A DNA stretch of 64,000 bases. It comes from Phoebastria nigripes. Its lineage: Eukaryota; Chordata; Aves; Procellariiformes; Diomedeidae. The stretch covers positions 3,049,253 to 3,113,252 of the forward strand of contig JAYKAV010001000.1 in the NCBI GenBank assembly GCA_035582835.1, read 5' to 3'. Position numbers and translations under genes: made by a program. This document shows, piece by piece, positions 1 to 12,599 of this stretch. The notes beneath the pieces are model-generated. The model ran no database searches. It was not told the origin of the DNA and worked only from the letters and a program-made list of their open reading frames with translations. Within the stretch, counting starts at the first letter, position 1; each line of letters starts with the position of its first letter.

Positions 1-1081
1 TACAGGGGTGAACTATATACAACAAATAATGCCGTTCTGTGCTATAGAGATGGAAGTTGGCGTTATACAGTGTGTATGGTGCAGTCTGAGAGCAGTGGTA
101 ATTGCAATATATTGAAGTTTTGCATTGTAATAAAAATAGAGACCATTAGTGGATACCATTTATGTCATTAGTATTTAGTGGCTGTGTGTTGCAGCTTTTT
201 TAGTGCTCATAAAACTGTCTCTGCTTGCAGATATGTGACAGCACTGATATAAATTTAAATGTTTAGAAATCCATAAGGCATAAAATATAGATAGTAAATA
301 GGGGCATAACATTATAGACGGAACCTTAATAATTTGGCACACAAATGTTTATATATTTGCATGTCTAGTGCAGAGATCAGCATAATGGTGATCACGTTTA
401 TACTATGGAAGAACTTGATTAAACAGACAATAACAAATAAGGTAAAACTGAAGCACATCATGCAAAAGCAGCAGAGAATTTTTTCAAGTCCCCAAAAGGG
501 AATTTGTGATGTTGGAAGGTACATCCTCTGCATACATCTGTGGGATATTGATTTTTCTCTTTATAGACCTTTTACTAGTTGCGACACCTGTTCCACTAAC
601 TAGTATTACAGTTGTTCTTAAGAAGTGATTATGTTAATTAACCAATAAAAAAGAAAATGAGGTTGTTAGGGAACCCTAAGATAGAGATTGGCTGGCACTT
701 CATTAACAGTAATGGAGCCAGCCAGCATAGGGAAGGTCATATAATGTCTAGACCAAAACAGCAACGTCTTGTTGGGAATTTGGAGGCTGGTGTGAAGGCA
801 GTGAAGGAGCTGGCTGAGGAAAGATGTCTTTGGAGGGTGGGGTGGGAAGGAGTCCAGGAGTATAGCACAAGAGGATTTCCTTAAATACAAAGTGTTATAC
901 ATGAGCCAAGTGTGCAAGCCACATTGTTTGGGCTTCCCAGTGTAAGATTTTTGTTTAAGAAATTCAAGAAATTTGGAAGCCTGTTTGATTTCCATGCAGA
1001 AGATCTCTGGGAAAGCTGTCTTCTTCCTTTGATTTAAGGAATGTCACTTGGATTCTGCTGGCAGTTATTCTAGGATCTTCA

Positions 1082-1145
1082 GGAGGTTCCCACCAGGGCT
1101 GATTTTTCCTTTAGGAAGTTCCCACCATGGTTGGTTTTCCTTTAA
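1082..1145. repeat. Two-copy tandem repeat, unit about 31-32 bp
   Basis: The unit starting GAGGTTCCCACCAGGGCTGA is followed directly by GAAGTTCCCACCATGGTTGG. Both end in TTTTCCTTTA. The copies differ by a few substitutions and one T in the T-run. Confidence 0.85.
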
Positions 1146-4100
1146 GAGACTACCCATTGTGCTTTACTGTCCCTGGTTTCTGTGTCAGTGACGGATTTGA
1201 AGCAAGAGATTCTGAGACTTGTCTTCTGCACACCCCATCCCCGTCGTCTTCAGCTCTGACCTTTACATCCTGGAAACACCCTGGAGGTTTGTCGCAGAGC
1301 TCTCGGGAGATTTGGAAATCAAATTACACAGCACTAAGGGAGAACACAGAAAACTATAAAAACACTTCAGTCATTAGGAGTGAAGTGACAGGAAGCAGTG
1401 TTAGAGAATGAATCTTTCCAATTAATTTTCCTTTCTGAGCCCTTTTCTCAATATTTTTCATTCTAAGTGTGTATGAGTGCTTTGGCAACATTAGTAGTGT
1501 CTTTCAGAAGAAAAGAAAACCTTTGATAAACCTTCTGAATCTCTTGACTAAGCAATGATCGTGCCCTGATTGTTTTGCATCCTTGTAGTTGGGTGGGAAA
1601 GATGAGAGTGTAAATGATGGTGGGAATGTGCATTTGCAGAAAGCTTGTGGCTTACATTAATAGTTGTTAAGGTTAGAAAATGAGATGCTTTTCAGGAGCT
1701 CGAGTAATAAGCAGAAGTGAAACATAAGCTTTCTGTACAGTGAATATAAATAATTCTTTCTGTGGCTCCTAGTATTTCTTACAATCTAACTATGGAAAGT
1801 GTTAAACTGGAAATCTTATTGTTCCTTTACAAAACATATTTTTGTCTGTTTATCCGTTCAAAACAGACTAAAACGTAAATCTGTCAAAGCAGCTTCAAAG
1901 CAGCTATTTATATTCATCTGAATTCTGAAATCTTTTTGAAACTTTTGGTTTTATTTCTGATTGCAGGATTCAGTGTCACTTCTTAGCACATTGAACACTG
2001 ATGGCTTTGAACATACAGTATGGCACAAAGCGATAACTTGGCAGTGCGCCCTACCCTGCTGAGAGACAATTCTAAAGGAAAAGTGATTTTTATGCTGGGG
2101 TTTTGGTTGATTTTAGAATTAGGGGAAATATTAAAGAGCTTAAAAAATCTTTTAATTCCTCTCTACACCACTAAATTGCTTATTACCTTATTTATCCAAG
2201 TAACAGCTACCTGAGAGCAGAGGCTGCTTTCTGAAGCCATTCTCTACATAGACTTGTACTAAAGCCACTACAGGGACTGAAATCATAATACAGGTGAACA
2301 GATGAGTTTTGCAGTAGAGAGTGTTATGCTTGACTGGGTCTGTGAACACTTATCAAAAGCATATATAAAGGAAGAAGAGTATTAGAATGATTTAAGAGAA
2401 GTGGGCTCTCTCAAACCTATTGTGTCATAAGGTAGAAGGAAGAAGGCTGGGTTTCTGGCAAAACCTGGCTGAATCTGAGAAAACGCCATTCTTCAAGGTA
2501 TTTGCATTGGAATAATTGTAGTAACTGTAGTGACTGTAAAGCCTGATACTAAATCTGAGTGTAGCATATTCCATTAAGCAGGACAAGCAGATGTAATGTT
2601 TTGAGTTGGAAATGAATGTTGAAATGGTGGTACTTCAAAGTACCTGTAGGACTATGTAAAGCAGATTTTCTTATTCTTGATAATGTGTTTTCACTTCCTG
2701 TATTTTCTTACATCTATTTTTTAAGTTCACTTTTGTTCTGACTGCTAGGTGATACTTGGTATCTAGTTGCTCTCTTGTACTTTCTCATATCTTGCAGGTA
2801 GACAGTATATCATCCCAGATTCTTATGGGGCATTCAGCCTTATTAGGTTACCCAAATCACTACAGGTCACAGCTGAGATGCATTAGTGGAATTTAATAGG
2901 AAAGCTTGCCCAATATAGGCTCTGCTGTTCTTACTGCTTGTTATTGCTTTCATAAGAAGCACAGGAGATTATTGAAAGATATGTTTATAAAATATACAGC
3001 ACAGTACAGCTACACACCAGGTTTATGCCAAATTAGGTCTTGAACCTGAATGGATTCAGGCATCTACTGCAGTGTAGATTACAGTTCAGTGTGTGACCTC
3101 ACACATGTAGGTTGGCCTCCTCCTGGCTTATTTAATCCATCTGCAAAATTGAGAAAAACAAGTACCTCCATGAAAAAACAGGTATGCATCTGGGCCCAAC
3201 TCTCCTGGGTAAATAAATTACAGGTAAGGCAGTGGCTCAACTGGAGGGATAATAAAGAGGAAATGTAAGTCTCTTTGTCTCCTACACACATTTATCATTA
3301 ACTTAGTGGCNTACTGCGTTTACATTTATTGGGTATGTTTAGCCTCACTGGACTTCCAGCAGAACAGATCTGGGGTCATGGTCTTTTCCTGCAATTCAGC
3401 ACACGAGAAGCACTATGTGGTTAGTCTTATTGGAGGGAACATAGGCAGCAGGCTTTAGTGACTTGCGAATGAATCAATAAAGCATGTTCCTGTAGGTTTC
3501 TGAATTGTCTCTTTCATTAAGAATNGAATTGGGCAGCAGCAGATTGATTTTTGTGGCAAATCAGAGGGTTTTTTAGCAGTCCTTCATTTAGACTGTGGAT
3601 TTTTGGAGTCACAAAGCTTCATCAAAAATATTATGCAGGATTTAAACTGCAACAAGAACTGTAAATAGTTTAAATGTCCTTTTTCAGAACACTTTTGTGA
3701 ACTCAAAATCACATGAGACCTGATCTTTAGCAACCCCCACAGTTGACTAAATCAGTGGAAAGCTGCTAAGCTCCCACAGCTGAGGAACATGGCTTATGGA
3801 GTAGCTGACATGATGTCGGTAAGAAATACTTGGAAAGGGAAGTGTTCACAAAGAAATGTTACTGTTGTCTAAGGATGTAACTGAGAATTGTGTCTTTGTA
3901 TATCATAATTGCTTACAACAGCTCTTGACAATTGAGATGTGTGACATAATTAAACTCTGCTTGAAATGCAGTCATGCTTTAGAATCATCTAAAGTAATGA
4001 TTATTGTACAGGTATGGAACAGGCTTAAGTTTTGGCAGAGAGATGTTTTAAACCTACTTATTTTTGCTTCATCACCATGTGGCTGTGAAGTTCTGAAGAA

Positions 4101-4354
4101 ACTTCCCTTTACAGATGTGGTTCTGTAAAATGCTTTTCCTGCATGGCACATACAGGCTTAATTGAGTGTGCTAGTACACCTTGACAGTATGCTTTTAGGA
4201 TAGTATAACTTGCTTATGGATAATGCAATGTTCATCTTGGAACCTATGCTTTTAGTGCACAAGTGTGCCTTTCTAACATCTTGAACCAATGTTAGTTTCA
4301 TGGACAGACAAGGGGAGTGCTGCATATGCAGTTGTTAATTTTTTTTTTTAACAG

Positions 4355-4409
4355 GCTCATCAAGTAGGAATTTCTATTTGCAAATCCTGAAGGAGCTGGG
4401 GAAACATGG
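4355..4409 (+). other. Exon-like segment, weak
   Basis: A good acceptor (TTAATTTTTTTTTTAACAG) precedes 55 bases, followed by G/GTGAGC. One frame is open and reads SSSRNFYLQILKELGKH, which would be an amphipathic helix, with two bases left over at each end. The other two frames have stops. The open frame is short enough to occur by chance. Confidence 0.13.
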
Positions 4410-6382
4410 GTGAGCCACAGTGCTAAGCCCAGACAAAAATCAGCTGAATCAAAATCAAGAGCAGCATCGACAGTAACACGTAGAAGCACGTGTTACTGCT
4501 TTATTAAGAATTGATAAATTGCCAGGCATTACTTCCCACACAGATAATGTTGTAAGATGTTGGCTATCAATAAGTCGCTACATATTCCAAAACAACGCTA
4601 AACCAAATATGTTATCATAATATGTATCATCACCTGTTATATATACTTAGCTTTAGCTTGCATCTGCATACCTGCAGAAGATAACAGTGTTCTCCAGTAA
4701 TTCTCTTGAGAGGCAGTTACATTAATTTTCTAGTAATTGCTATGTAAGAATTGATTCATGTTACCTACATATAAAGAGTTTATGAATCATCCATTGCTTG
4801 GTGCAAACTTGAATCTTGATTCTGCCCTGTTGCTCCCTCCTTGGGGTACCTGTATAGCCATCCTTCCTAGTTGACTGTAGAAGCGTGTAGTTACATTTAT
4901 CCCTGAAGGATGCCTGTAAATGCTATACATACAAAATTAAAATGTTACAGCTCTGCTTGTGGTGCAGTAATAGATGCTGGTGGTANAGTGCCTTAGTGGG
5001 TGGTTTCTAGTTCAATTTTCTGTTACACAGTCATAATTTGTACTGCTTTAGCATTGTTGTGTCGCAAGCCTTGGTGGTCAGGAACTTACTAAGGGTGGGT
5101 GAACCCTGCAGGATCTAGAGGTCTGGCTAAGATAAGATAACAGAAATCTGAATAGTTTTTCAGAGAGGGGTGGGCTTTTCTTTTCTCTCAGTGTTTTCAG
5201 GTGGAAAGCTATCCCTTTTCAGTGGTGTATCAATTTTTGTAGGATGCCTTATCATCTGGGAGTAGGAGGCAGCGAGCTGAAGCTATGTGCTTTCTGTCTA
5301 GAACAGAGCATTCCTTAGTTGGGATGAACATCAGCAGATGTTTCTGAGGAGCTTTCCTAAGCAGGGTTTTAATACTCTCTTTGATGTTCAGAGGAGAACG
5401 CAGCTTTAGCCATGTAGAATTCTCTGAAGCAATTAATAATGTAATAGCCATAATTGAGGGTCTGCCACAGAAGAGAGTAAGAGAGGAGTAAGAGGCTGAT
5501 CATTATTCATTGTCATGTTTACAGGAGAGGTTATACAGCTCTCGCTGGAGACAAACTGATAGCTGTCGCTCTAGGGGACTATTCTTGCAGTCACTAAAGG
5601 TGAATTGGTGTACATTATTTATTTTGATTTTTCACAGGTTCCATTGCAAAGAAGGCCCAGAAACTGAAGGCTTTATTCTTTCTTACTCAAGAAAAATATC
5701 TATTCAAGTCAGCGACTAGTTTGATTGAATGAGGGCAGTGAAATTAGTCCATAGTGGAAATTTTTTAAAAAGAGAGTGAGTGGTATTTTTCTTTCAAAAC
5801 TTGAGTGTGGTTAAATGAGAGGAAAAGGAAAATCTGGTAAGCAGGTTGCCCTAAAATTAGAACCATCCCTCAAAGCTGTGGGCAAATGCTCGCCGTGTTA
5901 AACGTGTCACCATTTCCCTATGAGAGTGCCCCAAAAAGGAACATATTTGGATCTGCTCAGGAGGAAGAGAACATAGGGAGACATCCTTGATTCTGGACTT
6001 TGAGTCCTTCACGGTAAAAAAGCATGCTAAGAATGTGAATGTATGCATGCAATTGCTTGCATGTTTCTGAATAGTAGAATTGCTCATACTTCTGGTGAGT
6101 CCAGCTCATCCAGGTTGTGGTGCACCAGCACCGAAATATGGACTGCCAAAGCACTGTGTAGCAGAGGGAAGTAAAAGTCAGTGAGTGGGAGTGACAGCCT
6201 GACACGCTCAATTGAGAAGACGTGCTTTTAAGTGTGGGGTAATAAATGCTAGTGTAAACTGCGAAGAGGAGATGGTGGGTTTTCCATTTAAAGATTAAGA
6301 CTGGAAGTATTTCAGGAAGATGTGTTTTAGTCAAATAGGAGTGATGGGGATTGATACAGAAGTAACTGAGTAAAAATCTGAC

Positions 6383-6432
6383 GTAGGAGGTCAGACCAGA
6401 ATGTCTGATGGCCCCTTTAGATCTTAAAATTT
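6383..6432 (+). mobile_element. Probable CR1-type 3' tail remnant
   Basis: The segment reads GGAGGTCAGACCAGA, then TGTCTGATGGCCCCTTTAG, then ATCTTAAAAT. This follows the familiar pattern of the CR1 3' end (gaggtcagactagatgat, then ggtcccttc, then an A-rich tail). Only about 50 bases are recognisable and there is no coding part, so the assignment rests on this short match alone. Terminal octamer repeats are not clear. Confidence 0.5.
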
Positions 6433-7279
6433 TTTAAAATGTTAAACTGAAACCCCTCTATGTTAGGGTTTGAATAGCACATCTCGGTGGACTTGTAAAC
6501 ATCCCAAGTGGCATTAAGGTTTCAGATAGGATTGTAATATTTGCATGAACCCATGTCGCGTGCCTGAGGACAGTTGGCCTTATAATCCTTGCTTGTGTGA
6601 TGGAGATATCCAAACAGTGGACACGATCAGTTAAAAAAGACAGATGTGTTGTGGATGAAAAGGACAAGGAGTCTCAGTGACTATTAAAAAATGTGACTGT
6701 CATAGAAGGATAATACTGTCTTTTGGCTTCAGTTCCACAGATGAGCATTTAAAGCCCTCCTGTAAATCCTACTGAAGGGAGGGGCTGAGGGAGTTCCAGT
6801 GGGATCATTTTGAAGAACGGGGTAAGTGATTCTTAGTGGACTGGGACGGAGAAGCATGCTACTGACAACATGGTCGTCTCTTCCGTCTAAGGCTCTTTTT
6901 TCAAGCCCTGATAAAATNTGAACTATAAAAGAAGGTACATAATGAGAACTTGGTGAAGTGAAGAAAAAAAAAATCCAGAATGAAAATTTTGACTCTTGTG
7001 GTTCCCCTTCCTCCATTAAGCCTGATGTGGGCTTTGTATGAGCCTAGGAAATGTCCATGGAAGTGGTCCCCAATCAGTGATAAACAGTGCTGTGGACTTA
7101 TAGGGTGGAATAGGATTAGGGCCTTTACCAAAATTCCCCAGGGTGAAATAATGCCAATTCTGTCTGGATAGAAATATTTGCCAAAGCTGGTCCTTTGGGT
7201 TGATATTTTGCTAGAACACCCAACCAGCAATGTTGAACTATGCTATTTTAATGTTCCTAGGGAGAAGTTTAAGTCAGTT

Positions 7280-7375
7280 AAAAAAAAAAAAAAAGATGTA
7301 TTTTAACTTTCTGTATAGAAAAATAAAGCACTTCAGTTTAAGAAAGCATGTTGAAGTAAAAAAAAAAAAAAAAAA
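7280..7375 (+). repeat. Two A-runs, the second behind an AATAAA signal
   Basis: A run of 15 A at 7280-7294 is followed by 63 bases of unique sequence and a run of 18 A at 7358-7375. AATAAA lies at 7322-7327, 30 bases before the second run, which is a normal distance for a poly(A) signal. This could mark a small retroposed transcript, but no parent gene is recognisable. Confidence 0.75.
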
Positions 7376-8049
7376 GTATTTACCCAAACCAAAATTCTTT
7401 TGCCATTTCATGGAAACGTGAAGTCCCTTAGGCATTTATAGTGTTTTGAGATGGCCGCCTTACTCACATAGAATACTTGGTTACTTCCCAGCTCTGCCTT
7501 ACAGGTTCACAGGTTGGTATGGTTCACAATTATCACAAGAATTAGTTGAAGACCATAGCAATTAAATATTTTTATGGCTTATTATCATATTCTAAATATT
7601 AAATGATTCTGACAAATATTCTCAGATTTGACAGCTGACCTGCAGACTGTGCACTGCATTTGCTTACATATTTAAGCTACTAGTATTTCTAGGAAGCTAT
7701 AGTTTATTAATTCATTATTATTTTATTGATGTTCAATTGATGTCTTATTAAATGTAAATTAGATATTTGGGAATAATAATTTAATGGGACGAGGCAGGTG
7801 AGATTCCCCCAGGATAGTTTGTAATGAAGCTTCAGATTGTTAATAATCCTAAACTCATAAATAAATTATTAAGGATGAAACAAATGCAAAAATACTGAAA
7901 TAAGCTGTGAAACTGTTAAGTGGTGGTGAACAGACACATCATCTGCTGGGAGATCTGTGTGATAATGTACATTTGGCACTAAGTCACGTAAGTCAGAATC
8001 ATGTCAATGCTCCCCACTCCTTCCAACCATTTAATATTTAGGCATGTAT

Positions 8050-8330
8050 CTACCCCTCGTATCCCGTTATTATGCTATGCCATTCTGTTCGCAGACATTG
8101 TGCTTTGCCTGGGAACAGCGTTAATGTAATACACTCAGCTGACCTCAGAGGCACTGAAATGACACGGCAGCAGCAGTCCAGAGTGCTGCTGCGGTATATC
8201 CTGCTGTTAGCAGAACTGGTGGGGAGACGGTGTACTTTTCTGGACAGTTGTCTGCGAACTCTTTTGGGAAAACAGGGGGAGCTGGCTCTTTGACCACACT
8301 GTAAGTGTCGAGTAGGACACATCCTCTCAC
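8050..8330. other. Compact segment open on both strands, possible exon or conserved element
   Basis: Composition shifts here to fewer A/T runs and several CpG. On the plus strand a frame is open from 8072 to a TGA at 8291-8293 (73 codons), and an acceptor-like TTCTGTTCGCAG ends inside it at 8094. Its codons favour CTG, GTG and CAG (for example RQQQSRVLLRYILLLAELVG). On the minus strand two frames are open as well, one reading VVKEPAPPVFPKEFADNC. No family is recognised in either direction. The centre holds a perfect 9-bp inverted repeat, GCAGCAGCA at 8167-8175 and TGCTGCTGC at 8184-8192, with an 8-base loop. The strand, if any, is undecided. Confidence 0.2.
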
Positions 8331-8521
8331 TTAGCCATCTTTCATCTTTTCCATGGAAGACAGGTTTCCCAGTTGCTCCTCTGATTTTCTTGAAGAGTTA
8401 GCAAGGAGACCATAGGTCTCCCTCAGATAAGAAAAGAAAGAAAGGAGAGCCTACCCTTACGTAAGAAAAGAAGGGATGTAGAGAAGGAGAGGATTCTGTT
8501 AGTGTAAGTATTTTCTGGTTT

Positions 8522-8523
<2 letters not shown>

Positions 8524-8561
<38 letters not shown>

Positions 8562-8592
8562 GGGTGGTTTTTTTTTTTTTTTTTTTTTTTTT
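8524..8592. repeat. Paired T-runs with a GT-rich spacer
   Basis: A run of 29 T (8524-8552) and a run of about 25 T (8568-8592) flank GTGTGTGTGGGGTGG. On the other strand these are long poly(A) stretches. No AATAAA signal or recognisable body lies next to them, so a retroposed origin is not shown. Confidence 0.9.
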
Positions 8593-8599
8593 CCTGATC

Positions 8600-11500
8600 C
8601 CTAGCATCCTGCAAAGGTCTTAAGAGCTCGAACGTTTCTTCAGTAAAAACATCACCGATATCCCAGCCTTCAAAGACAGAGCTAAATCCCAAGGGAGTAC
8701 ACTCAGTATCTGTATTTTGTACTCACTGCAGTGGGAATTGCAGAAACTCAGCACTTCATAAAAAGGTGCTGGTAATTTGAAGAGTTAAGTCACGCAGCAG
8801 GTTAGTAAATGTAAAGCAGCTTAGTGCCTAAAATTAATTTCTTGATATTTCTGTCAGTGGAAGTAAGGGATACACGGAATGCTGAAAATCTGGCCCCATG
8901 ACCATAGTGTTACATGTAAATAGTGGTGACATATAGGCGTTCCAATAGGGATTCAGATGTATCCAATGTGGAATTTTGGCCCAAAGTCATTTTGGGTAGC
9001 TTTATAGATGGTTTTCCTGTAACATTAAAGCTGAGGGCACTCTTGTTACTCGTGGTGGTTTTGGAAAAAAGCTCAATTAAATTTTTTTAGAAAATGAACA
9101 AAGAGATGGCTTAGTCACTGGCTTAGGCTTTCACCTAAAATTATATTCCAGGACTTNGATGGTTATTGAATGGCCCAAAGAGTTGCAAACTAGAAATTTG
9201 GCTCAATACAAGGTACAGAAAAAAGACAAATATGCTGCTTTTCTGATGAAAGACCTTGGTTGCTAGGAAGAGAGTATTCAAGTATTTGCTTATGTTTTGC
9301 TGGGGTTTTAACAGTGCGGAATAAACAGATAACACCGTGCCTTTTAAATAATGTTTTCTTAAATAGTGAAACTATAACCTAATGAAGAAATTGCAGTAAT
9401 TGCATTTCCTCAAAAATTGAGAATTACGGTATCTCTGTAATTAAAGTGCTGTATTTTTCAAACATAAATCTGGCTGGCTAATACATTTTTATATATTTTT
9501 GTAATTACAGATTTTGAAATCAACTTGCTGTTGAAAAATAGAGAATTCTGATCCCTCTCCCTAACAGGGTAAGAACAGAGAAGTCACTTGCATGATTTGC
9601 AGCATCCATGGCAAAATGACGTTCTTTTTGGTAGTTGTGAATGGTTATTCCCGTGCATCTGACAGGAGACCCACAGATACGGAAAGCAGATCCCGCTTGA
9701 ATCATTCTTCTCTTTTTCCCTGATGTGCCAGTCCAGCATGGTCTGGTGGAACTGCTAGCAAGTTCCTGTCCATACAGTCGCTGATGCTTTTCTGCGGAAC
9801 CACATTAAGCAATTGCTTGGNTCACCAGATGCCTGTTCCTCCTCCTTCACCTGCCTGCACAGGCTGGGCTTGGAAGAAGGTCCTGCCCTGCTCTTGACGT
9901 TTGCACACTCCCCAGATTTCTTGTGACTCATGTCAGCATGACAAAAACCCTTCCCAGGCTCTGCTTGCTGCCATGGATGTAGGAGCACTGTGAGAGATGA
10001 ACAAATGGTTTGTAAGGTCCCTGCCACTTCCTCATTTAGGAATAAGAGAAGTCTCGAGGCTAGTTTCACACTTGAGGCTGCTCTTTTTGCTGTTTTCTTG
10101 TCCTGCAAGAAAATAGGATATAAATTACTTCAAACACAGCACCTTCTTCTGCAGCTTTTATGCAGACAAAGCTGTTGTTATAATTCAGAGAATTTATCTG
10201 TCTGCGTGAGAACTGAAAGATTAAATAGGCATTAAGTAGGCATTTAAGCTGTTTGGGGCCCTACATACCTCTGGTGTGTGTACATAAAGCTGGGCTCAGG
10301 GGAATGTGGCAAACATCCTGCAGCCTCCAGAGACACCTACAAATACGTGGTTCTGCATTTGCCCTTGTCTCCCTTTAAAATGCTGCTGTAACTGTTGTTG
10401 CCGCACATCTTTATTGGAAGTTACATATGCTGAGGAGGAGTAGAGGATAACATTTATAGTAATTGGTAATCAAAATGAAAGAGGAAACAAAAGAAAAGGC
10501 CAATAATGCAAGACTATCATTAAGTGCCAAATATAATTTGTCAAAGGTGTTCCTTCTAAATTAGATGGAGGCAGCATTTTATCAGATTGATATTGTCTCA
10601 GTGACTCCAGTACAGTCTTGGTAGCTTTTGGCTAACAAATATGGTGGTATTTGGTATGCCTTATGCTTAAAGAATAAGACCAAAGAACTTAGTGAATTTG
10701 TAACCCTTGACTGTGGTCAGAAATCCCTGTAAAACTGGCAATGTCCAAGGGTTGGAGCTGATACAAATCACATATATGGCCTGATTAGCTATGAAGCCAG
10801 CCTCGTAGATCAGTCACAGCCAGAAGTGCAAAGCTCAACAGCAAACTGAGCTCAGTAGTAAATATTATCGCTCAAGGAGTACATGCCCTGGTTCTTGGTG
10901 ATGTTAATGGAAAAACAGCTATTGACTTCATTTGGAGTTTGAGCTGCCTGTTAGAGGAAGTGCATTAAGTATTTAACCCAGCTGTTGCCCATCTTTATCT
11001 GCACATCTTACCCAGCCTGATTCATTAATTACCAATATAACGTCTTCTTGCTGCAACTTAACACTATAATATAGTCTTACTCAATGTTACTGTGGTGCAG
11101 CTGTAAGTCAAATACTGTGTTTTATTTCAAAATAGGAGGTGGGAATAGAGAAAGCAGGTGTAATACAAGAGAGGGCAACCTCATAATAAGGAAATGGCAT
11201 GTCAATTGAATTTTCAGAGGGGGAACAATATTCTAGGTATTTTCTGTATCAAAACATCCTAGTAGCTTGTTGTCAGAAGCTCATTGTTTTTTAACTGGCT
11301 TTCATTAGCCTTCAAGGTGCAATAGGAGTCCCTCACTCTGGCAGCACGCTTTTTCATCTGTGGAGATGAAGGCCTCCTAGACTAAGCAAACCTTAAAAAC
11401 TTGCCCCAAGGCCAAAGAAACAGCCTTTGGACTGGAATCCAGGCATCCTGATTCATAGCCAGCACAACTTGCACTAAATGTGCCTCTCTAGTATCTCCTA

Positions 11501-11811
11501 GAAGGAGAGAGTCATACATATATGCAGGCATACAAACCTATGCATCTGGCAGCCTCACACCTTGCTGAAGACAGCTCTGCAGTAGGAAGGTGCATCACAG
11601 CTGCATTTTTTGTCAGGAGAATATACTGATTTTTGCTGCAACAACTGTATATAACCTGACAATTATTCTCCCCAGTCTCTTGGATTAACTTTATCTGTGG
11701 TTGAGTTTGATTATGTAATAGGTACAAGATACTTGATAATATAACAGAGCTTTTTTAATTTTTTTAAAGCTATATTAATGTCATTTCTTAGGTGTCGTCT
11801 TTTTTTTTCAG
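8600..11811. other. Unique sequence without a recognisable gene
   Basis: No frame here resembles a known protein. The longest, 117 codons on the minus strand at 9755-10108, has no domain and contains an N. 10430-10640 and 10960-11100 are AT-rich with homeodomain-like TAAT words and could be conserved noncoding DNA, which cannot be judged from one sequence. Confidence 0.65.
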
Positions 11812-11904
11812 CGTCAATCCATTGTGAATCATGCACACACAGCAAAGAAAGAACAGAACCTACCGCAGCCTGTGAGCAGCAAGAAATTTCAGCTGGATGA
11901 CTGC
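11812..11904 (+). CDS. Possible internal coding exon of an unidentified gene
   Basis: A strong 3' splice-site pattern (TCTTTTTTTTTCAG) ends at 11811 and a GTAAGG donor starts at 11905. The 93 bases between them are open in phase 0, giving 31 codons starting RQSIVNHAHTAKKEQ and ending KKFQLDDC. A TTAAT word about 35 bases upstream could serve as a branch point. The codons are plausibly coding-like (CAG, CTG, GTG, AGC, GAC). The peptide is basic and hydrophilic, and I do not recognise the family. A frame of this length is open by chance in roughly a fifth of cases per frame, so the splice sites are the main evidence. If real, it belongs to a plus-strand gene with long introns. A pseudo-exon is the chief alternative. 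Confidence 0.28.
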
Positions 11905-12454
11905 GTAAGGGGTTTGCAAGACCACCAGTAATTTTTTATATTCAGAGTTAAATAGAGCAATAAGATGGAATTTAAGCTTTAGTGCAATGGATTGAGGCTC
12001 TTCAGTCAATCAAATTATAGTTCAATCAGTTCATTTTAATCACTTCTCTAGAGAGAAGTAAACCCCTATGTTGAAGAATATGCAGCAATTTTATTGATGG
12101 AAAGTTTAATTGTTTCATTTTTCCTTACCGTCTGTAACACACTAGACTTTTAATCAGTGGGAACTGAAGTTATAATGAAGTAAAGTCCACTTTCCACAGT
12201 TCACAACTAGCTGAAAATAATTGGGTTGAGACTCCCATCCAGACAGTGTAATGCCTCTGGCATTTTCCTGAAAACTACACTTAATTGCTTTGCTGATGTT
12301 GTTAAGTGGTCCTGAGGGGGATGAAGTAGTAAAGCTGCCCACATATGCAGGGAAACAATACACAAAAAATGTCTTACAAGGTCCTTAAAGGAGGACCAAC
12401 TAGTGACTAGAAGACAATATATGGCTTTTTTTTTTTTCCCCTTTTCTATACCAG

Positions 12455-12599
12455 AGAGAACACACAGGAGAGGCTGATAAAATAAACTGTGGAAGTTCTA
12501 TAAACACTAACAGTGTTCTTATTTAAGGGCAGAAAGCTTGGGACTAGAAGTACAGAAAACATCAAGGCAGACCTCTTGCAATCCAACCTGCAACTTAAG
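12455..12599 (+). CDS. Possible further exon with an early stop
   Basis: A long pyrimidine tract (T12, C, then CTTTTCTATACCAG) ends at 12454, and AAG/GTGAGTCC gives a near-consensus donor at 12600. Reading on in phase 0 from the candidate exon at 11812-11904 gives REHTGEADKINCG... for 23 codons to TAA at 12524-12526. The residues before the stop are NTNSVLI. So if the pair is genuine, this would hold the end of the protein or be a noncoding exon with a poison stop. The other two frames close within 10 codons. Function is unknown. Confidence 0.15.

Larger units (their letters stand above)
1..6382. other. Unique sequence without a recognisable gene
   Basis: AT-leaning unique sequence with only short frames (94 codons at most), none with a recognised domain. 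Apart from the tandem pair at 1082-1145 and the exon-like 4355-4409 I see nothing definite. A second acceptor-led open stretch at 5638-5732 is judged chance. Single N bases fall at 3311, 3525 and 4986. Confidence 0.7.

Noticed and set aside
1967..2017. 51-base acceptor-to-donor segment, open for 17 codons
   Set aside because: The donor ACA/GTATGG is weak and the segment too short to be informative.
5638..5732. Acceptor-led open stretch (TTTTTCACAG then 30 codons to TGA)
   Set aside because: The peptide looks plausible, but there is no donor and a 30-codon frame in one of three phases is about as likely as not by chance.
9755..10108. 117-codon minus-strand frame
   Set aside because: Contains an N, shows no domain and has ordinary noncoding composition.
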